The notes under the pieces are model-generated. The model saw only the letters and a list, made by a program, of their open reading frames with translations, had not been told where the DNA came from and did not search any database. The position numbers and the translations under genes are program-made. Positions 1 through 8,566 of a stretch of DNA of 34,554 nucleotides are shown one piece after another; the stretch's first letter is position 1, and each line of letters starts with the position of its first letter. The stretch comes from Candidatus Aphodovivens excrementavium (GTDB lineage Bacteria > Actinomycetota > Coriobacteriia > Coriobacteriales > Eggerthellaceae), in contig DVKR01000039.1 of the NCBI GenBank assembly GCA_018715935.1, forward strand, positions 1 to 34,554. The letters are read 5' to 3'.

Positions 1-146
1 GCGACGACGTTGGCCACCTCCTCGTTGAGGGGCTCGCCCTCCTTGACGGTCTTCATGAGCTCCTTGTAGGTGGCAGAAGGAAGACGCTCCTGCATCGTGT
101 GCTCGTTGAACACCATCGAACCGTAGATTTCGGAGATGTTAGTCAT
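1..146 (-). CDS. glnN: Glutamine synthetase type III, N-terminal fragment (runs off window)
   Basis: Only the first 48 codons lie in the window; the gene continues leftwards. The peptide begins MTNISEIYGSMVFNEH and goes on with MQERLPSATYKELMK and LNEEVANVV, which is the conserved amino end of type III glutamine synthetases. These are large (about 700 aa) enzymes making glutamine from glutamate, ammonia and ATP. The ATG (complement of 144-146) has the purine-rich site GGAAAGGA about 6 bases upstream. It lies downstream of, and in the same direction as, the five split glutamate synthase genes, so GS and GOGAT are neighbours here. The 327-base gap before it could hold its own promoter. The assignment rests on family resemblance of the short visible part only. 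Confidence 0.88.
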   Translation of the reverse strand, partial: MTNISEIYGSMVFNEHTMQERLPSATYKELMKTVKEGEPLNEEVANVV

Positions 147-341
147 GGCGGTCCTTTCCCGTTGCGCCTTGTACAGCTTGCGGCAGATCGGTAATGCCGG
201 TATGGATAAAGCCTACGCACCAAGTGTTTCCGCAAAACGTCCGCTATGTTTCGTTTTTGCAACCAGTGTGTTTCCGTTGTGAGTCGGGCTTCTTCCAGAG
301 TAGCGCGTTTGAGGCGTTGCGGTTGTTTCTGCGGCGCAGAA

Positions 342-371
342 GGCCCTCCCCCTGGAAGAGGGGAGAGGGCC
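342..371. other. GC-rich hairpin in the 327-bp gap before glnN
   Basis: The arms GGCCCTCCCC (342-351) and GGGGAGAGGGCC (360-371) pair almost perfectly, with one bulge, around a short purine loop. The gap from 147 to 473 holds no gene I can support. No clear run of T follows the hairpin on the minus strand, so it could be a weak transcription terminator or attenuator between the GOGAT genes and glnN, or an mRNA-stabilising structure. I could not find a convincing promoter here. Confidence 0.35.
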
Positions 372-473
372 AAAAGGGGAGGAGAGGGCTGCTGTTACAT
401 CGTCAGCTGGGCTGCTCATGCTGAGGCGCGAACGCTGAAACGCACGCACCGTTTGATGGGAGGGCGCGTTCGG

Positions 474-1235
474 CTATCTTGCGTACATTGAGCTGTACGG
501 GCGCGAGCTGGCAGGGCGCAGCTTCATGTAGTCCGAAGCGGGAATGTCCGGCAAAGAACGCTCGCCGGCAAAATGTTGCGCATAGCCGTCGAGAAGCGGC
601 TGCAGCACGGCAAGGTCATCCGCGTCGAGCGGCTCTTGAACCAGGCCGGCGGGAACAGCGCTCTCGGCAAGGGGATGCGCGAGGTACATGACGCCGCCGT
701 GCATGCCCGTGCCCAGGTAGGCGCCGGCATGGCCCATCAAAACGATAACGCCTCCTGCCTGGTATTCCCCTAAAAAGCTTCCGGCGTCGCCGCCGATCAC
801 GATTGCGGGACGGTGCTCTTCGTACTCTTTCATATGCACGCCTACGCGCCAGCCGCATCCGTCGCGTACGAAGATGGTCCCGCCGCGCATGCCGTAGCCT
901 GCCGCATCGCCGCAGCGTCCGTGGACGACAACTTCTCCGTAGTTCATGGTGTTGCCTACCTGATCTTGCGCGTTGCCAAACACCTCGATGCTGCCGCCGT
1001 CTAAGTAGCAGGCAAGGTCGTTTCCCGGCGTGCCGTGAATCTCGAGACGCTTTCCGGCGGGCATGGCGCAGCCCAAGTAACGTTGTGCGTGCGCTTGTTG
1101 GATCTCAACCGTGTCGGCATGAGCCAGCAGCTCGCGAACTTTTTCGTTAGCCTCTTGGAAAGGCTCGGTTCCCAGCGTTGCCACGGCGCGCGTTGCCTTT
1201 GTGGCGTTGTTGTTAGATGTCGTCTCAGGTGTCAT
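474..1235 (-). CDS. Stand-alone GXGXG domain protein of split glutamate synthase (GltB3-like)
   Basis: A 253-aa protein made of the right-handed beta-helix (GXGXG) domain that forms the C-terminus of the large subunit in ordinary bacterial glutamate synthase. Repeating glycine-rich turns are visible at roughly residues 70-190, for example GNTMNYGEVVVHG, GYGMRGGTIFVRDG, GGDAGSFLGEY and GTGMHGGVMYL. In the full-length enzyme this domain is mainly structural. Here it is a separate gene, as in archaea and some anaerobes. It is the last of five consecutive minus-strand genes. Its ATG has AGGAA close upstream. About 45 residues at the N-terminus are not part of the repeat, and the C-terminal 60 residues look like an extra tail. 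Family assignment is firm; membership of the neighbouring complex is inferred from the operon. Confidence 0.88.
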   Translation of the reverse strand: MTPETTSNNNATKATRAVATLGTEPFQEANEKVRELLAHADTVEIQQAHAQRYLGCAMPAGKRLEIHGTPGNDLACYLDGGSIEVFGNAQDQVGNTMNYGEVVVHGRCGDAAGYGMRGGTIFVRDGCGWRVGVHMKEYEEHRPAIVIGGDAGSFLGEYQAGGVIVLMGHAGAYLGTGMHGGVMYLAHPLAESAVPAGLVQEPLDADDLAVLQPLLDGYAQHFAGERSLPDIPASDYMKLRPASSRPYSSMYAR

Positions 1236-1279
1236 GGCGTTCCTATCGGGTAGGTGTCGTTTCGTAGGGGGCTCGCAGG

Positions 1280-2683
1280 CTATTGCTCCGCCTTGCCCTC
1301 GCGCTGCGGGGGTTTGCAGGGAGCTTCCTCGCGCGCGAAGCCCAGCCTCGTTCGGTTGGTGGGGTAGCAGGCGTGGAGGCGTTCCCAGCGGGTTTCTTCG
1401 TCGAAGTCGTAGTTGAGGGGAGCCTGGTCGAACATGGCGGCGTCAACGCTTTCCAAGGGGGTCTTCTTTTCGATAAGCGCGGTGTAGATGCCGGCGTTGT
1501 CGGGGCGGTTGAGCAGGATGTAGCCGATAAGGAAGCCCTCTCGCGTCACGAACTTGGCGTACGTGCCCGCATCTTCATCGAAGCGGATGTCGCACTGAAT
1601 GGACGCGTCGTCTGCAGGCGGGTTGATAACCCCCGCCGTAAGAAGCGAGATGTCGAAGAAGTCCACTGCATTCACGGCAAAGGAGCTTTCGAAGGCTTCG
1701 GCGTCGGGGTTGTTTGCCATGTGCCGTCCCGCGATGGCGCCTTGTCGCACGGCGTTGGGCCAAAGCGCCAGCGGCCGTTGAGATCCGTCGAGCGCGTCGG
1801 TGACCTGCACTACGTCACCGGCGGCATACACGTCGGGAAGGCTTGTCTGCAGGCTTTTGTCGCACACGAGCCCGCGTCCTTGCTGGGCTCCTGCTTCCAC
1901 GACGAACGCGGTGTTGGGACGCACGCCCACGGCCGCCACGACAAAGTCGCAGGGGACGGTAGTGCCGTCGGTAAGCAGCATCTCGGTAGCGATTCCAGAG
2001 CTGTTGCATATGACCTTGCTGGCCGATACGCCCGGTCGGCAGACGATGCGGTGCTGCTTGAGCTTGTGCTGCAGCAGCGAGGCGCCCTCGTCGTCCAACA
2101 CTGCGGGAAGGATGCGCGGCGCCAGCTCAAGCACGAGCACGTTGTCAACAAGATGCGACAGCGCCTCGGCGGCCTTCAGGCCGATAAGCCCGGCCCCAAT
2201 GACAACTGCGTTGCTCTCACGCTTTTCCTTATCGGCGGCGTTCCGAGCCTCTTTGGCCAGCTCGTTGGCCTTGAGCGCGTCGTCAAGCGTAAGAAACGTC
2301 GTTTTGTTGCGCGCTTCATTCAGCCCGTCGATGGGCGGTGTGAACGGGATGCTTCCCGTTGCGACAAGGCAGCGTTCATAGGTAATGCTGGAGCCGTCTG
2401 CAAACGCGACGCGGTGGGCGTCGCTGTCGAGGCTTTTCGCCTCGTGGCCTTCGCCCAAAAGCGCAGTGATGTTCAGGCGTTCGTAGAACGCGTCGTCTTT
2501 GTACCCGATGCGCTCGAAAGACGTCTTTCCCTCCAGCAGATAGGAAATGAGCGGCCTGCCGTAGGCCGGATAGGGCTCAGGGCTTGCGATGGCGATGCTT
2601 CCAAGCGCATCGGTTTCGCGAATTGCCTCGGCGGCGCTTACGCCTGCTGCCGAGTTGCCCAAGATAAGATAGGTGACATGCAT
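1280..2683 (-). CDS. FAD-dependent NAD(P)H oxidoreductase of the glutamate synthase operon
   Basis: A 467-aa pyridine nucleotide-disulfide oxidoreductase-fold protein. The N-terminal FAD-binding stretch YLILGNSAAGVSAAEAI (residues 4-20) and a second nucleotide-binding stretch VVIGAGLIGLKAAEAL (near residue 165) are clear, and the FAD ribityl motif VYAAGDVVQ lies near residue 285. I see no CxxxxC redox disulfide, so it resembles the NADH oxidase/rubredoxin reductase branch rather than thiol reductases. Its ATG immediately follows the stop of the ferredoxin gene (TAG at 2686-2684, ATG at 2683-2681), so the two are translationally linked. The likely role is to pass electrons from NAD(P)H through the ferredoxin to the FMN synthase subunit. 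The C-terminal tail of about 20 residues is charged and rich in Pro, Lys and Glu. Confidence 0.85.
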   Translation of the reverse strand: MHVTYLILGNSAAGVSAAEAIRETDALGSIAIASPEPYPAYGRPLISYLLEGKTSFERIGYKDDAFYERLNITALLGEGHEAKSLDSDAHRVAFADGSSITYERCLVATGSIPFTPPIDGLNEARNKTTFLTLDDALKANELAKEARNAADKEKRESNAVVIGAGLIGLKAAEALSHLVDNVLVLELAPRILPAVLDDEGASLLQHKLKQHRIVCRPGVSASKVICNSSGIATEMLLTDGTTVPCDFVVAAVGVRPNTAFVVEAGAQQGRGLVCDKSLQTSLPDVYAAGDVVQVTDALDGSQRPLALWPNAVRQGAIAGRHMANNPDAEAFESSFAVNAVDFFDISLLTAGVINPPADDASIQCDIRFDEDAGTYAKFVTREGFLIGYILLNRPDNAGIYTALIEKKTPLESVDAAMFDQAPLNYDFDEETRWERLHACYPTNRTRLGFAREEAPCKPPQREGKAEQ

Positions 2684-3142
2684 CTAGCAGCCCTCGCTTT
2701 CCAGATAGATCAGTGCGTTGTTGGGGCATGCGGCAACACAGGATGGGGTGCCGGGCGTATGCCCGTCTTCGGAGCACAGGTCGCACTTGAGGGCGACGTC
2801 GCGTCCGTCCACGCAAACCACCTGCACACATCCGTAGGGGCACATCGAGACGCAGGTCCGGCATCCTACGCATTTGTGCGGATCGGCGGTGACCAGGCCC
2901 GTTTCGGGGTCTTTGCGCATGGCGCCGGAAATGCAGCCTTCGACGCACTTGGGATGCGCGCAGTGGCGGCAGTTAACTGCCAGCGACATCTTCAGCGTCC
3001 CCTCAACGCGCACGCGCGAAGAGGCGTTTTCCTGCCTCAGCGCCGCTACGGTGTTGCGGGATGCCGAATGGAAGGTTTTGCAGGCGATCTCGCATCGCTT
3101 GCAGTCCAAGCACCACGATTCAATAGCGAAAATACGTTTCAT
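2684..3142 (-). CDS. Four-cluster 4Fe-4S ferredoxin (HycB/DmsB-like electron transfer subunit)
   Basis: A 152-aa protein with four cysteine groups: CLDCKRCEIAC (residues 11-21), CRHCAHPKCVEGC, CVGCRTCVSMC, and CDLC followed by CVAAC. That is 16 cysteines arranged as in the electron-transfer subunits of formate hydrogenlyase and DMSO reductase. I chose the ATG at 3142 because GGGAGAG sits 8 bases upstream; a GTG at 3151 overlapping the previous stop is possible and would add three residues. The start lies close behind the synthase-domain gene and the stop abuts the FAD oxidoreductase start, so the gene is embedded in the operon. It probably wires the FAD subunit to the synthase subunit. There is no signal peptide, so it is cytoplasmic. 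Confidence 0.87.
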   Translation of the reverse strand: MKRIFAIESWCLDCKRCEIACKTFHSASRNTVAALRQENASSRVRVEGTLKMSLAVNCRHCAHPKCVEGCISGAMRKDPETGLVTADPHKCVGCRTCVSMCPYGCVQVVCVDGRDVALKCDLCSEDGHTPGTPSCVAACPNNALIYLESEGC

Positions 3143-3147
3143 TGCGC

Positions 3148-4653
3148 TCACTCTCCCGCATGCTTCACGCCGAGGATGGCAAGTTCGCGGTCGGTTAGTC
3201 CGATGCCGCGCAGCATCAAACGGTTGCCACGCAGGCTTTCAATGGCGTTGATGCCCATGCCGCCCATCATTTCCTGGATCTCATGGTTCCACGCGCGAAC
3301 CATGTTCACAACGCGCTGAGCTGCAATTTCGGGATTCAGTCTTTTTACAAGCTCGGGGCGTTGCGTGGCGATGCCCCAATTGCATTTGCCGCTCGAGCAG
3401 TCTTGGCATTGGTGGCATCCCAACGCGATAAGCGCGGCGGAGGCGGTGTAAACGGCATCGGCTCCCAGCGCTATTGCGCGTACGACGTCGGCTGAGCTTC
3501 TGATGGAGCCCGCCGCAACGATGCTTACCGTCGAGCGGATTCCTTCGTCGCGCAAGCGCTCGTCAACGGCGGCAAGGGCAAGCTCGACGGGAATGCCCAC
3601 GTTGTCGCGGGTGCGCTTGGGCGCCGCTCCCGTGCCGCCGCGGAAGCCGTCCAAAACGATGATGTCTGCGCCGGCTCGGGCAATGCCGCTCGCGATAGCG
3701 GCAACGTTGTGCACGGCGGCAATCTTTACGGCAACGGGCTTTTGGTAGCGCGTCGCCTCTTTGAGAGAGAAGATGAGCTGGCGCAAGTCTTCAATGGAGT
3801 AGATGTCGTGGTGCGGCGCGGGGCTGATAGCGTCGGTTCCCTGGGGAATCATGCGCGTCCTGGACACTTCGGCATTGATTTTTTCGCCCGGCAAGTGTCC
3901 GCCGATGCCCGGCTTCGCCCCCTGTCCGATTTTGATTTCGATGGCAGCTGCCGTGTTCAGGTATTCCGGCGTAACGCCGAAACGACCCGAAGCAACCTGC
4001 ACGATGGCGTTTTGGGCATAGGGCTTCAGGCTTTGGTGAAAGCCGCCTTCTCCGGTATTGAAGAAAGTGCCCAGTTCACGTGCCGCCATAGCCAGGGCGG
4101 TTTGCGCGTTGAGGGATATCGAACCGAAGCTCATTGCGGAAAACATGAGCGGCACGTCCAGCTTAATCTGTGGCGGCACCTTGGACACCACCGTGTGGTC
4201 CCGCTCGTTAACGGTAAGCGCTTCCGGTCGGGCGCCAAGAAACACGCGTGTTTCCATAGGCTCTCGGAGAGGGTCGATGGACGGGTTGGTTACCTGGCTG
4301 GCGTTGAGCAGCAGATGATCCCAGTACACGGGGTAGGGCTCGGGGTTTCCCATGGAGGCAAGCAGAACGGCGCCGGTTTGGGCCTGCTTGGCGATGTCTT
4401 GCATATACCCTAGCGTCCAGTTAGACGACCCGTTTCCCACCTGCGGCCAGTTGGTTATGGCAAGCGCGTGGGTGGGGCACATGACCACGCAGCGCTGGCA
4501 GTTGACGCATTTCATGTGGTCGGCGGTGACGGTGTCGTGCTCTTCGTCAACGCGATGCACTTCATTCGAGCACGAGCGCTCGCATACGCCGCAGCGCGTG
4601 CATAGGTCGAAGTCGCGCAAGACCTTATAACGGGGAAGCAGATAATCGAGCAT
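3148..4653 (-). CDS. Glutamate synthase FMN/3Fe-4S domain with N-terminal ferredoxin (archaeal-type GltB2)
   Basis: A 501-aa protein. Residues 18-59 carry two 4Fe-4S motifs (CTRCGVCERSC and CVNCQRCVVMC). The rest is the TIM-barrel glutamate synthase domain, with FMN/2-oxoglutarate site stretches such as MSFGSISLNAQTALA, GEGG, GQGAKPGIGGHLPG and GFRGGTGAAP, and the 3Fe-4S region CHQCQDCSSGKCNWG near residue 400. It condenses ammonia with 2-oxoglutarate to glutamate using electrons from the clusters. The ATG at 4653 is preferred; AAAGGAGG lies about 12 bases upstream, inside the end of the preceding gene. A TTG at 4680 would add nine residues and is less likely. It matches the archaeal form, in which the glutaminase and GXGXG domains are separate genes, and both flank it here. 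Confidence 0.92.
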   Translation of the reverse strand: MLDYLLPRYKVLRDFDLCTRCGVCERSCSNEVHRVDEEHDTVTADHMKCVNCQRCVVMCPTHALAITNWPQVGNGSSNWTLGYMQDIAKQAQTGAVLLASMGNPEPYPVYWDHLLLNASQVTNPSIDPLREPMETRVFLGARPEALTVNERDHTVVSKVPPQIKLDVPLMFSAMSFGSISLNAQTALAMAARELGTFFNTGEGGFHQSLKPYAQNAIVQVASGRFGVTPEYLNTAAAIEIKIGQGAKPGIGGHLPGEKINAEVSRTRMIPQGTDAISPAPHHDIYSIEDLRQLIFSLKEATRYQKPVAVKIAAVHNVAAIASGIARAGADIIVLDGFRGGTGAAPKRTRDNVGIPVELALAAVDERLRDEGIRSTVSIVAAGSIRSSADVVRAIALGADAVYTASAALIALGCHQCQDCSSGKCNWGIATQRPELVKRLNPEIAAQRVVNMVRAWNHEIQEMMGGMGINAIESLRGNRLMLRGIGLTDRELAILGVKHAGE

Positions 4654-4660
4654 GGCGAAC

Positions 4661-5860
4661 TTAAGCCTCCTTTCGCACAAACGGCTGGACGCCTACTTCG
4701 AGCGCTCTCGGCCTTGGCTGTTCGGGATTGTTTTCGGGCGCTTCGAGATGCTTGCGCCGTGCCACTTCGTCAAGCAGCGCAATGAACGGCACGCCGCCAT
4801 CGAGGGAGCGCACGTTTTCGGCATCGGGGCAGACGACTTCAATGGCGGCCTGCTCGCTTGCCAAATAGACCATGCTGCCTTTTTCGGCGGTCATCAAAGC
4901 GCGCAGCTTCAAGCGGTCGTTAAGCGCCAGCAGCCCTTCGTTGGAGCCGATGATCACCGAAAAAGGCCCGTTCACCAAGGCGCTGGGGTAGGTGATGCGC
5001 AATGCGGTCTCGAAGGCTCGCTGCGGAGGATCCATGCGGTCGATTTCGTCCCATGAGGGAGCGGTCATAATGTGGGCGGCCATCTCTTGAGAGAAGCCGT
5101 GGCGCCGTACCAGCAGGTCGAACAAATAGGTAATGACTTCGGTATCGGTTTGCAGCCCGCAGTCGTAGCCGTACTGCTCGACGTAGCGTCGGTTGGCGTC
5201 GTAGCTCGAAATCTCTCCATTGTGCACAACCGACCAGTTCAACAGCGTGAACGGATGCGCGCCGCCCCACCAACCGGGCGTGTTGGTGGGAAAACGTCCG
5301 TGGGCGGTCCATGCCCATGCCTTGTAGTCGGTGATGCGATAGAACTCGCCGATGTCTTCCGGGTAGCCAACCCCTTTGAAGGCGCCCATGTTTTTACCCG
5401 ACGAGGCAACGAAGGCGCCCCTGATGGAGCCGTTGATGTGAAATACGTGCTGCATGGTGTATTCGGCTTCGTCAAGGCCACTCATCGAGAGCCGAACGGG
5501 GTGCGGCGCAAGAAAGTAGCGCCAGATGTCAGGGGGGTTTTTGATGGCGGTGCTGCTTTCGGTGGGGATGCGCTCTTGCTTCTCGCTCATGAAATAGGTG
5601 TCGAGGTACGCTTCGGTTTCATGCCGCGCCTCGGTGGACTCGTACATGATATGGAAGGCGTAGAGATCCGCATAGTCGGGGTAGATGCCGTATGCGGCAA
5701 AGCCGCCGCCCAGTCCGTTTGAGCGGTCGTGCATTAAAGCGATTGAGGTAAGAATATCGCCGCCGTCGTGGCGTGTGCCGCTGCGGTCAAGTATGCCGGC
5801 GATAGCGCAGCCCGACGGTATGCGGACTTCGCCCTCGCGCGGCGCAGTGATGCGTGACAT
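4661..5860 (-). CDS. Glutamate synthase glutaminase domain (class II amidotransferase, GltB1-like)
   Basis: A 399-aa Ntn-type glutamine amidotransferase. The catalytic cysteine is probably Cys18 in SGCAIAGILD, so a 17-residue leader would have to be removed to expose it. Family signatures further on include GRFPTNTPGWWGGAHPF and VVHNGEISSYDANRRY (both glutamine-site regions), DTEVITYLFD, and PFSVIIGSNEGLLALNDR. It releases ammonia from glutamine for the synthase subunit encoded next. The ATG has GAGGAG 7 bases upstream. It is the first gene of the operon; the 190 bases upstream are A/T-rich but contain no promoter I would commit to. The last codons lie only 7 bases before the next start. Assignment is strong; the propeptide is inferred from the position of the cysteine. 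Confidence 0.9.
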   Translation of the reverse strand: MSRITAPREGEVRIPSGCAIAGILDRSGTRHDGGDILTSIALMHDRSNGLGGGFAAYGIYPDYADLYAFHIMYESTEARHETEAYLDTYFMSEKQERIPTESSTAIKNPPDIWRYFLAPHPVRLSMSGLDEAEYTMQHVFHINGSIRGAFVASSGKNMGAFKGVGYPEDIGEFYRITDYKAWAWTAHGRFPTNTPGWWGGAHPFTLLNWSVVHNGEISSYDANRRYVEQYGYDCGLQTDTEVITYLFDLLVRRHGFSQEMAAHIMTAPSWDEIDRMDPPQRAFETALRITYPSALVNGPFSVIIGSNEGLLALNDRLKLRALMTAEKGSMVYLASEQAAIEVVCPDAENVRSLDGGVPFIALLDEVARRKHLEAPENNPEQPRPRALEVGVQPFVRKEA

Positions 5861-5991
5861 AGCGTGCTCCTCGTCTTACAGCCGATAAAAATGCTTTAAC
5901 GAAAAGCTTATGGTCTGCGTGTTTCGCCTGCGCTACGTCTGTGTTACAAACGTGCTTCCACTGTGTTTCGAGTGAAGAAACAAACCCACAA

Positions 5992-6027
5992 GAAGGGGCG
6001 GAAAGCAGTAGCGCTTTCCGCCCCTTC
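5992..6027 (-). terminator. Rho-independent terminator after the flavoprotein gene
   Basis: A perfect 14-bp stem, GAAGGGGCGGAAAG (5992-6005) with CTTTCCGCCCCTTC (6014-6027), and an 8-base loop. On the minus strand it is followed by a T-rich tract (TTGTGGGTTTGTTTC). It lies 24 bases beyond the stop of the flavoprotein gene, ending that transcript before the GOGAT operon begins. Confidence 0.85.
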
Positions 6028-6050
6028 CCATGCGGTCTCTCTGCGGTTTT

Positions 6051-6671
6051 CTATCGAATGAAGTTCGTTTTAATGGGGGTTTCGTGCTGCGGGTACTCGA
6101 TGCCCGCCGCTTTGCCGGCGTCGATGCATGCAAGCATCCATGCCATATTTCGGCCGAGGGTGCGCATGGTCTGCAAACCCTCCTCGTCCTGGCGCACTTC
6201 CTCCGGCGTGTTTCCGTGAACTTGGTTCCAGTACTGCGACGTGGCAATAGGCATGTTGCTGATGCTGAAGTACTTGTTAAGCACGTCGAACGTTGACGTT
6301 GCGCCGCCGCGTCGGCAGCTCACCACCGCAGCGCCCACCTTGCCGGCAAAGCCGCTGCCGGCGTAGAACAGGCGGTCGAGGAACGCCTGGATTTGTCCGC
6401 TCGGACCTGCGTAATACACCGGCGAGCCCACTACGATGCCATCGATTTCGGGCAGCTTGTCGATGACGGAGTTGACGGCATCGACGTTGAAGGCGCAATG
6501 GCCGGTGTTCTTGCAGGTTCCGCACGCGATGCAGCCGGCGACGGGCTTAGCTCCCACCCAGGCGAATTCCGTTTCGATGCCCAGGTCCTCAAGCGTGTCA
6601 GCGACTTCTTTAAGCGCAGTGTAGGTGCAGCCCTTTTTGTGCGGGCTGCCGTTGATGAGCAGAACTTTCAT
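6051..6671 (-). CDS. Iron-sulfur flavoprotein / NADPH-dependent FMN reductase family protein
   Basis: A 206-aa flavodoxin-fold protein. Residues 1-18 (MKVLLINGSPHKKGCTYT) form the FMN phosphate loop, and GSPVYYAGPSGQIQAFLDR is the second FMN-contact region. Cysteines 47, 50, 53 and 59 (CIACGTCKNTGHC) have the compact C-x2-C-x2-C-x5-C spacing of iron-sulfur flavoproteins, so a 4Fe-4S cluster beside FMN is likely. I chose the ATG at 6671 because GAGGGGG lies 5 bases upstream; an upstream in-frame start at 6734 lacks such a site. It follows the AGCS symporter by 74 bases in the same direction and may be read through from it, or have its own promoter (TATGAT near 6715 is a weak -10 candidate). 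Its electron partner is unknown; ferredoxin and NAD(P)H are the usual options. Confidence 0.85.
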   Translation of the reverse strand: MKVLLINGSPHKKGCTYTALKEVADTLEDLGIETEFAWVGAKPVAGCIACGTCKNTGHCAFNVDAVNSVIDKLPEIDGIVVGSPVYYAGPSGQIQAFLDRLFYAGSGFAGKVGAAVVSCRRGGATSTFDVLNKYFSISNMPIATSQYWNQVHGNTPEEVRQDEEGLQTMRTLGRNMAWMLACIDAGKAAGIEYPQHETPIKTNFIR

Positions 6672-6745
6672 GGTGCCCCCTCGGTAACGTAGGCGATTGT
6701 TTCCGCCTGCAATCATACTACTTGTTGGCGGCATCCTCTTCCGTC

Positions 6746-8239
6746 CTACGCACCGGCTCCTTCAGGTTTGGGCATTTTCCAGTCTTCGATGTCGTCGGCA
6801 CGCGGTTCCATCTTGCCTTCGTCGCCTCCTGCGGCTTTCAGGCGGCGGAAGTAGTCGCGCGCCTCTTTGGCAACCACGCCCGAAAGCGCGAACAGCGCAA
6901 TCATGTTGGGCACCGCCATGCAGGCGTTGAAGATGTCGGCGATGGTCCAAACGGCCGATACCGTCATGTACGGGCCGATGAAGATGCAAAGGATGTAGAG
7001 CCAGCGATATACCATCACTGCTTTCTGGTTGCGGCCGCTGAGGTACTCCAGGCAACGCTCACCGTAGTAGTTCCAGCCCAGGATAGTGGTGAACCCGAAC
7101 AGCGCCAGGCACACCATCAAAATGAACGACACCACCTGCGGGGGCATGAAGGGCAAGCCCGCCTGGAAGGCGGCGGTGGTAACGGCAGCGCCCTCCAAGC
7201 CAATCTCGTAGGTGTCGGTAAGCACCAAGGCCAAACCGGTCATCGAGCAGATGATGATGGAGTCCACAAACGTCTGGGTCATGGAAACCAAACCCTGGCG
7301 TGCGGGCTCGCGCGTTTGGGCGGCAGCAGCGGCGATGGGGGCAGAGCCCAAGCCCGCTTCGTTGGCGAAGATGCCGCGCGCAAGGCCCATCTGCATGGCA
7401 ATGAGAATGGCGCCGAGCATGCCGCCGCCGAATGCCTGCAGGCCGAATGCGTGCGTGACGATGGTGTAGAGCGCCAGGGGGATTTTGTCGATGTTGCAGG
7501 CGATAAGCGTGAACGAGAACAAAAGGAACACCACTACCATGGCGGGCACTACGCGCTCCGATACGTGGGCGATGCGCTTTACGCCGCCGATGATAACCAG
7601 GCCGGCGAAGATGGCGGTGATAAGGCCGCCAATTATTGCGGCGACGGAAATTTCAACGCCGATGAGCGGCACGCTCACCATATAGGCGCTGTTGGGATCG
7701 AAAAAGCCCACTACCGCGCTGGAAATAGAGTTCACCTGCGTGAACGTGCCGATGCCGAACAGCCCGACGCACATGCCGAAGAAGGCGAACACCTTTGCAA
7801 GCCATTTCCACTTAGGCCCCATGCCGTTTTCGATGTAGTAGAACGGGCCGCCGAGCACGTGTCCGCTTTTGTCCATTGTGCGGTATTTAACGGCCAGCAG
7901 GCCTTCCGAAAATTTGGTCGCCATACCGAACAGAGCGGCCATCCACATCCAGAACAGCGCACCGGGGCCGCCGGTCACCACGGCGGTGGCGATGCCAACG
8001 ATGTTGCCCGTGCCGACGGTTGCCGACATCGCGGTGCACATGGCGGCGAAGCTGGTGATCTCGCCGTCGGCGCCTTTTTCGTTGCTAAAGGTGTAGCGCA
8101 ACGCGCGCGGCAGCCACGGGAACTGCAAGGCGCGCAGCCGGATGGTCAGAAAGATGCCGCCGATGAGGATAAGCGCGATAAGGGGAGGGCCCCACACAAA
8201 AGTATCGATGGTGGAAAGGATGTTCTCGAAGGTTTCCAT
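6746..8239 (-). CDS. Sodium:alanine/glycine symporter (AGCS family)
   Basis: A 497-aa multi-spanning inner-membrane carrier. Family signatures include AMSATVGTGNIVGIATAVVTGGPGALFWMW near residue 75 (quoted residues form the AGCS hallmark), GGPFYYIENGMG near 130 and NEAGLGSAPIAAAAA near 290. It imports alanine or glycine with Na+. A glycine riboswitch occupies its leader, so glycine is the most likely cargo. ATG at 8239 with GAGGAG 9 bases upstream. About ten or eleven hydrophobic helices are visible; the last 40 residues are hydrophilic and cytosolic. A strong promoter lies about 330 bases upstream, on the far side of the riboswitch. Confidence 0.93.
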   Translation of the reverse strand: METFENILSTIDTFVWGPPLIALILIGGIFLTIRLRALQFPWLPRALRYTFSNEKGADGEITSFAAMCTAMSATVGTGNIVGIATAVVTGGPGALFWMWMAALFGMATKFSEGLLAVKYRTMDKSGHVLGGPFYYIENGMGPKWKWLAKVFAFFGMCVGLFGIGTFTQVNSISSAVVGFFDPNSAYMVSVPLIGVEISVAAIIGGLITAIFAGLVIIGGVKRIAHVSERVVPAMVVVFLLFSFTLIACNIDKIPLALYTIVTHAFGLQAFGGGMLGAILIAMQMGLARGIFANEAGLGSAPIAAAAAQTREPARQGLVSMTQTFVDSIIICSMTGLALVLTDTYEIGLEGAAVTTAAFQAGLPFMPPQVVSFILMVCLALFGFTTILGWNYYGERCLEYLSGRNQKAVMVYRWLYILCIFIGPYMTVSAVWTIADIFNACMAVPNMIALFALSGVVAKEARDYFRRLKAAGGDEGKMEPRADDIEDWKMPKPEGAGA

Positions 8240-8373
8240 GGGTAGCGTTCTCCTCTTTCGCCGTGGTGCCTACCGTGCATCCACGCTGTGACGAGGGTCT
8301 GAACGCAAAGGATTAGAGAAGCGCGCGGCAACGGCGATATGCAAAGGCGAATGCCAAACCGTTCAACCGTGTA

Positions 8374-8480
8374 GCTCTCTGTCCTTTTGCCTGAGAGTTT
8401 CGGAGCGAACCCGCCGGGAAAGCCCTGCCGGTTTCGCGCCTTGCCCCTTCGGCACCCGGTATTCCGGGATTCTCCAGAGG
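8374..8480 (-). ncRNA. Glycine riboswitch (single aptamer) in the symporter leader
   Basis: Read on the minus strand, the segment opens with CTCTGGAGAATCCCGG, then has GCCGAAGGGGCAAGGCG, and closes with AAACTCTCAGGCAAAAGGAC and AGAG. These blocks in this order are the highly conserved core of the glycine riboswitch. Only one aptamer is visible; the 60 bases on the 5' side show no second core. It lies between the promoter at 8567-8594 and the AGCS symporter, the classic arrangement for riboswitch control of glycine transport. Whether it acts on transcription or translation is not evident: I see no terminator with a T run between it and the start codon. Confidence 0.93.
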
Positions 8481-8566
8481 TCCCATCCACGTCCAGTCTC
8501 TAAAGGAGGCATGCCTTTCGATCCAGGGCGCTTCAGCGGGATGCGCTATGCGATTGCATACGCGCT

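Noticed and set aside
6722..8245. 507-aa plus-strand frame opposite the AGCS symporter
   Set aside because: His/Gly/Arg-rich translation typical of an antisense shadow of a GC-rich gene; the minus strand is a clear transporter.
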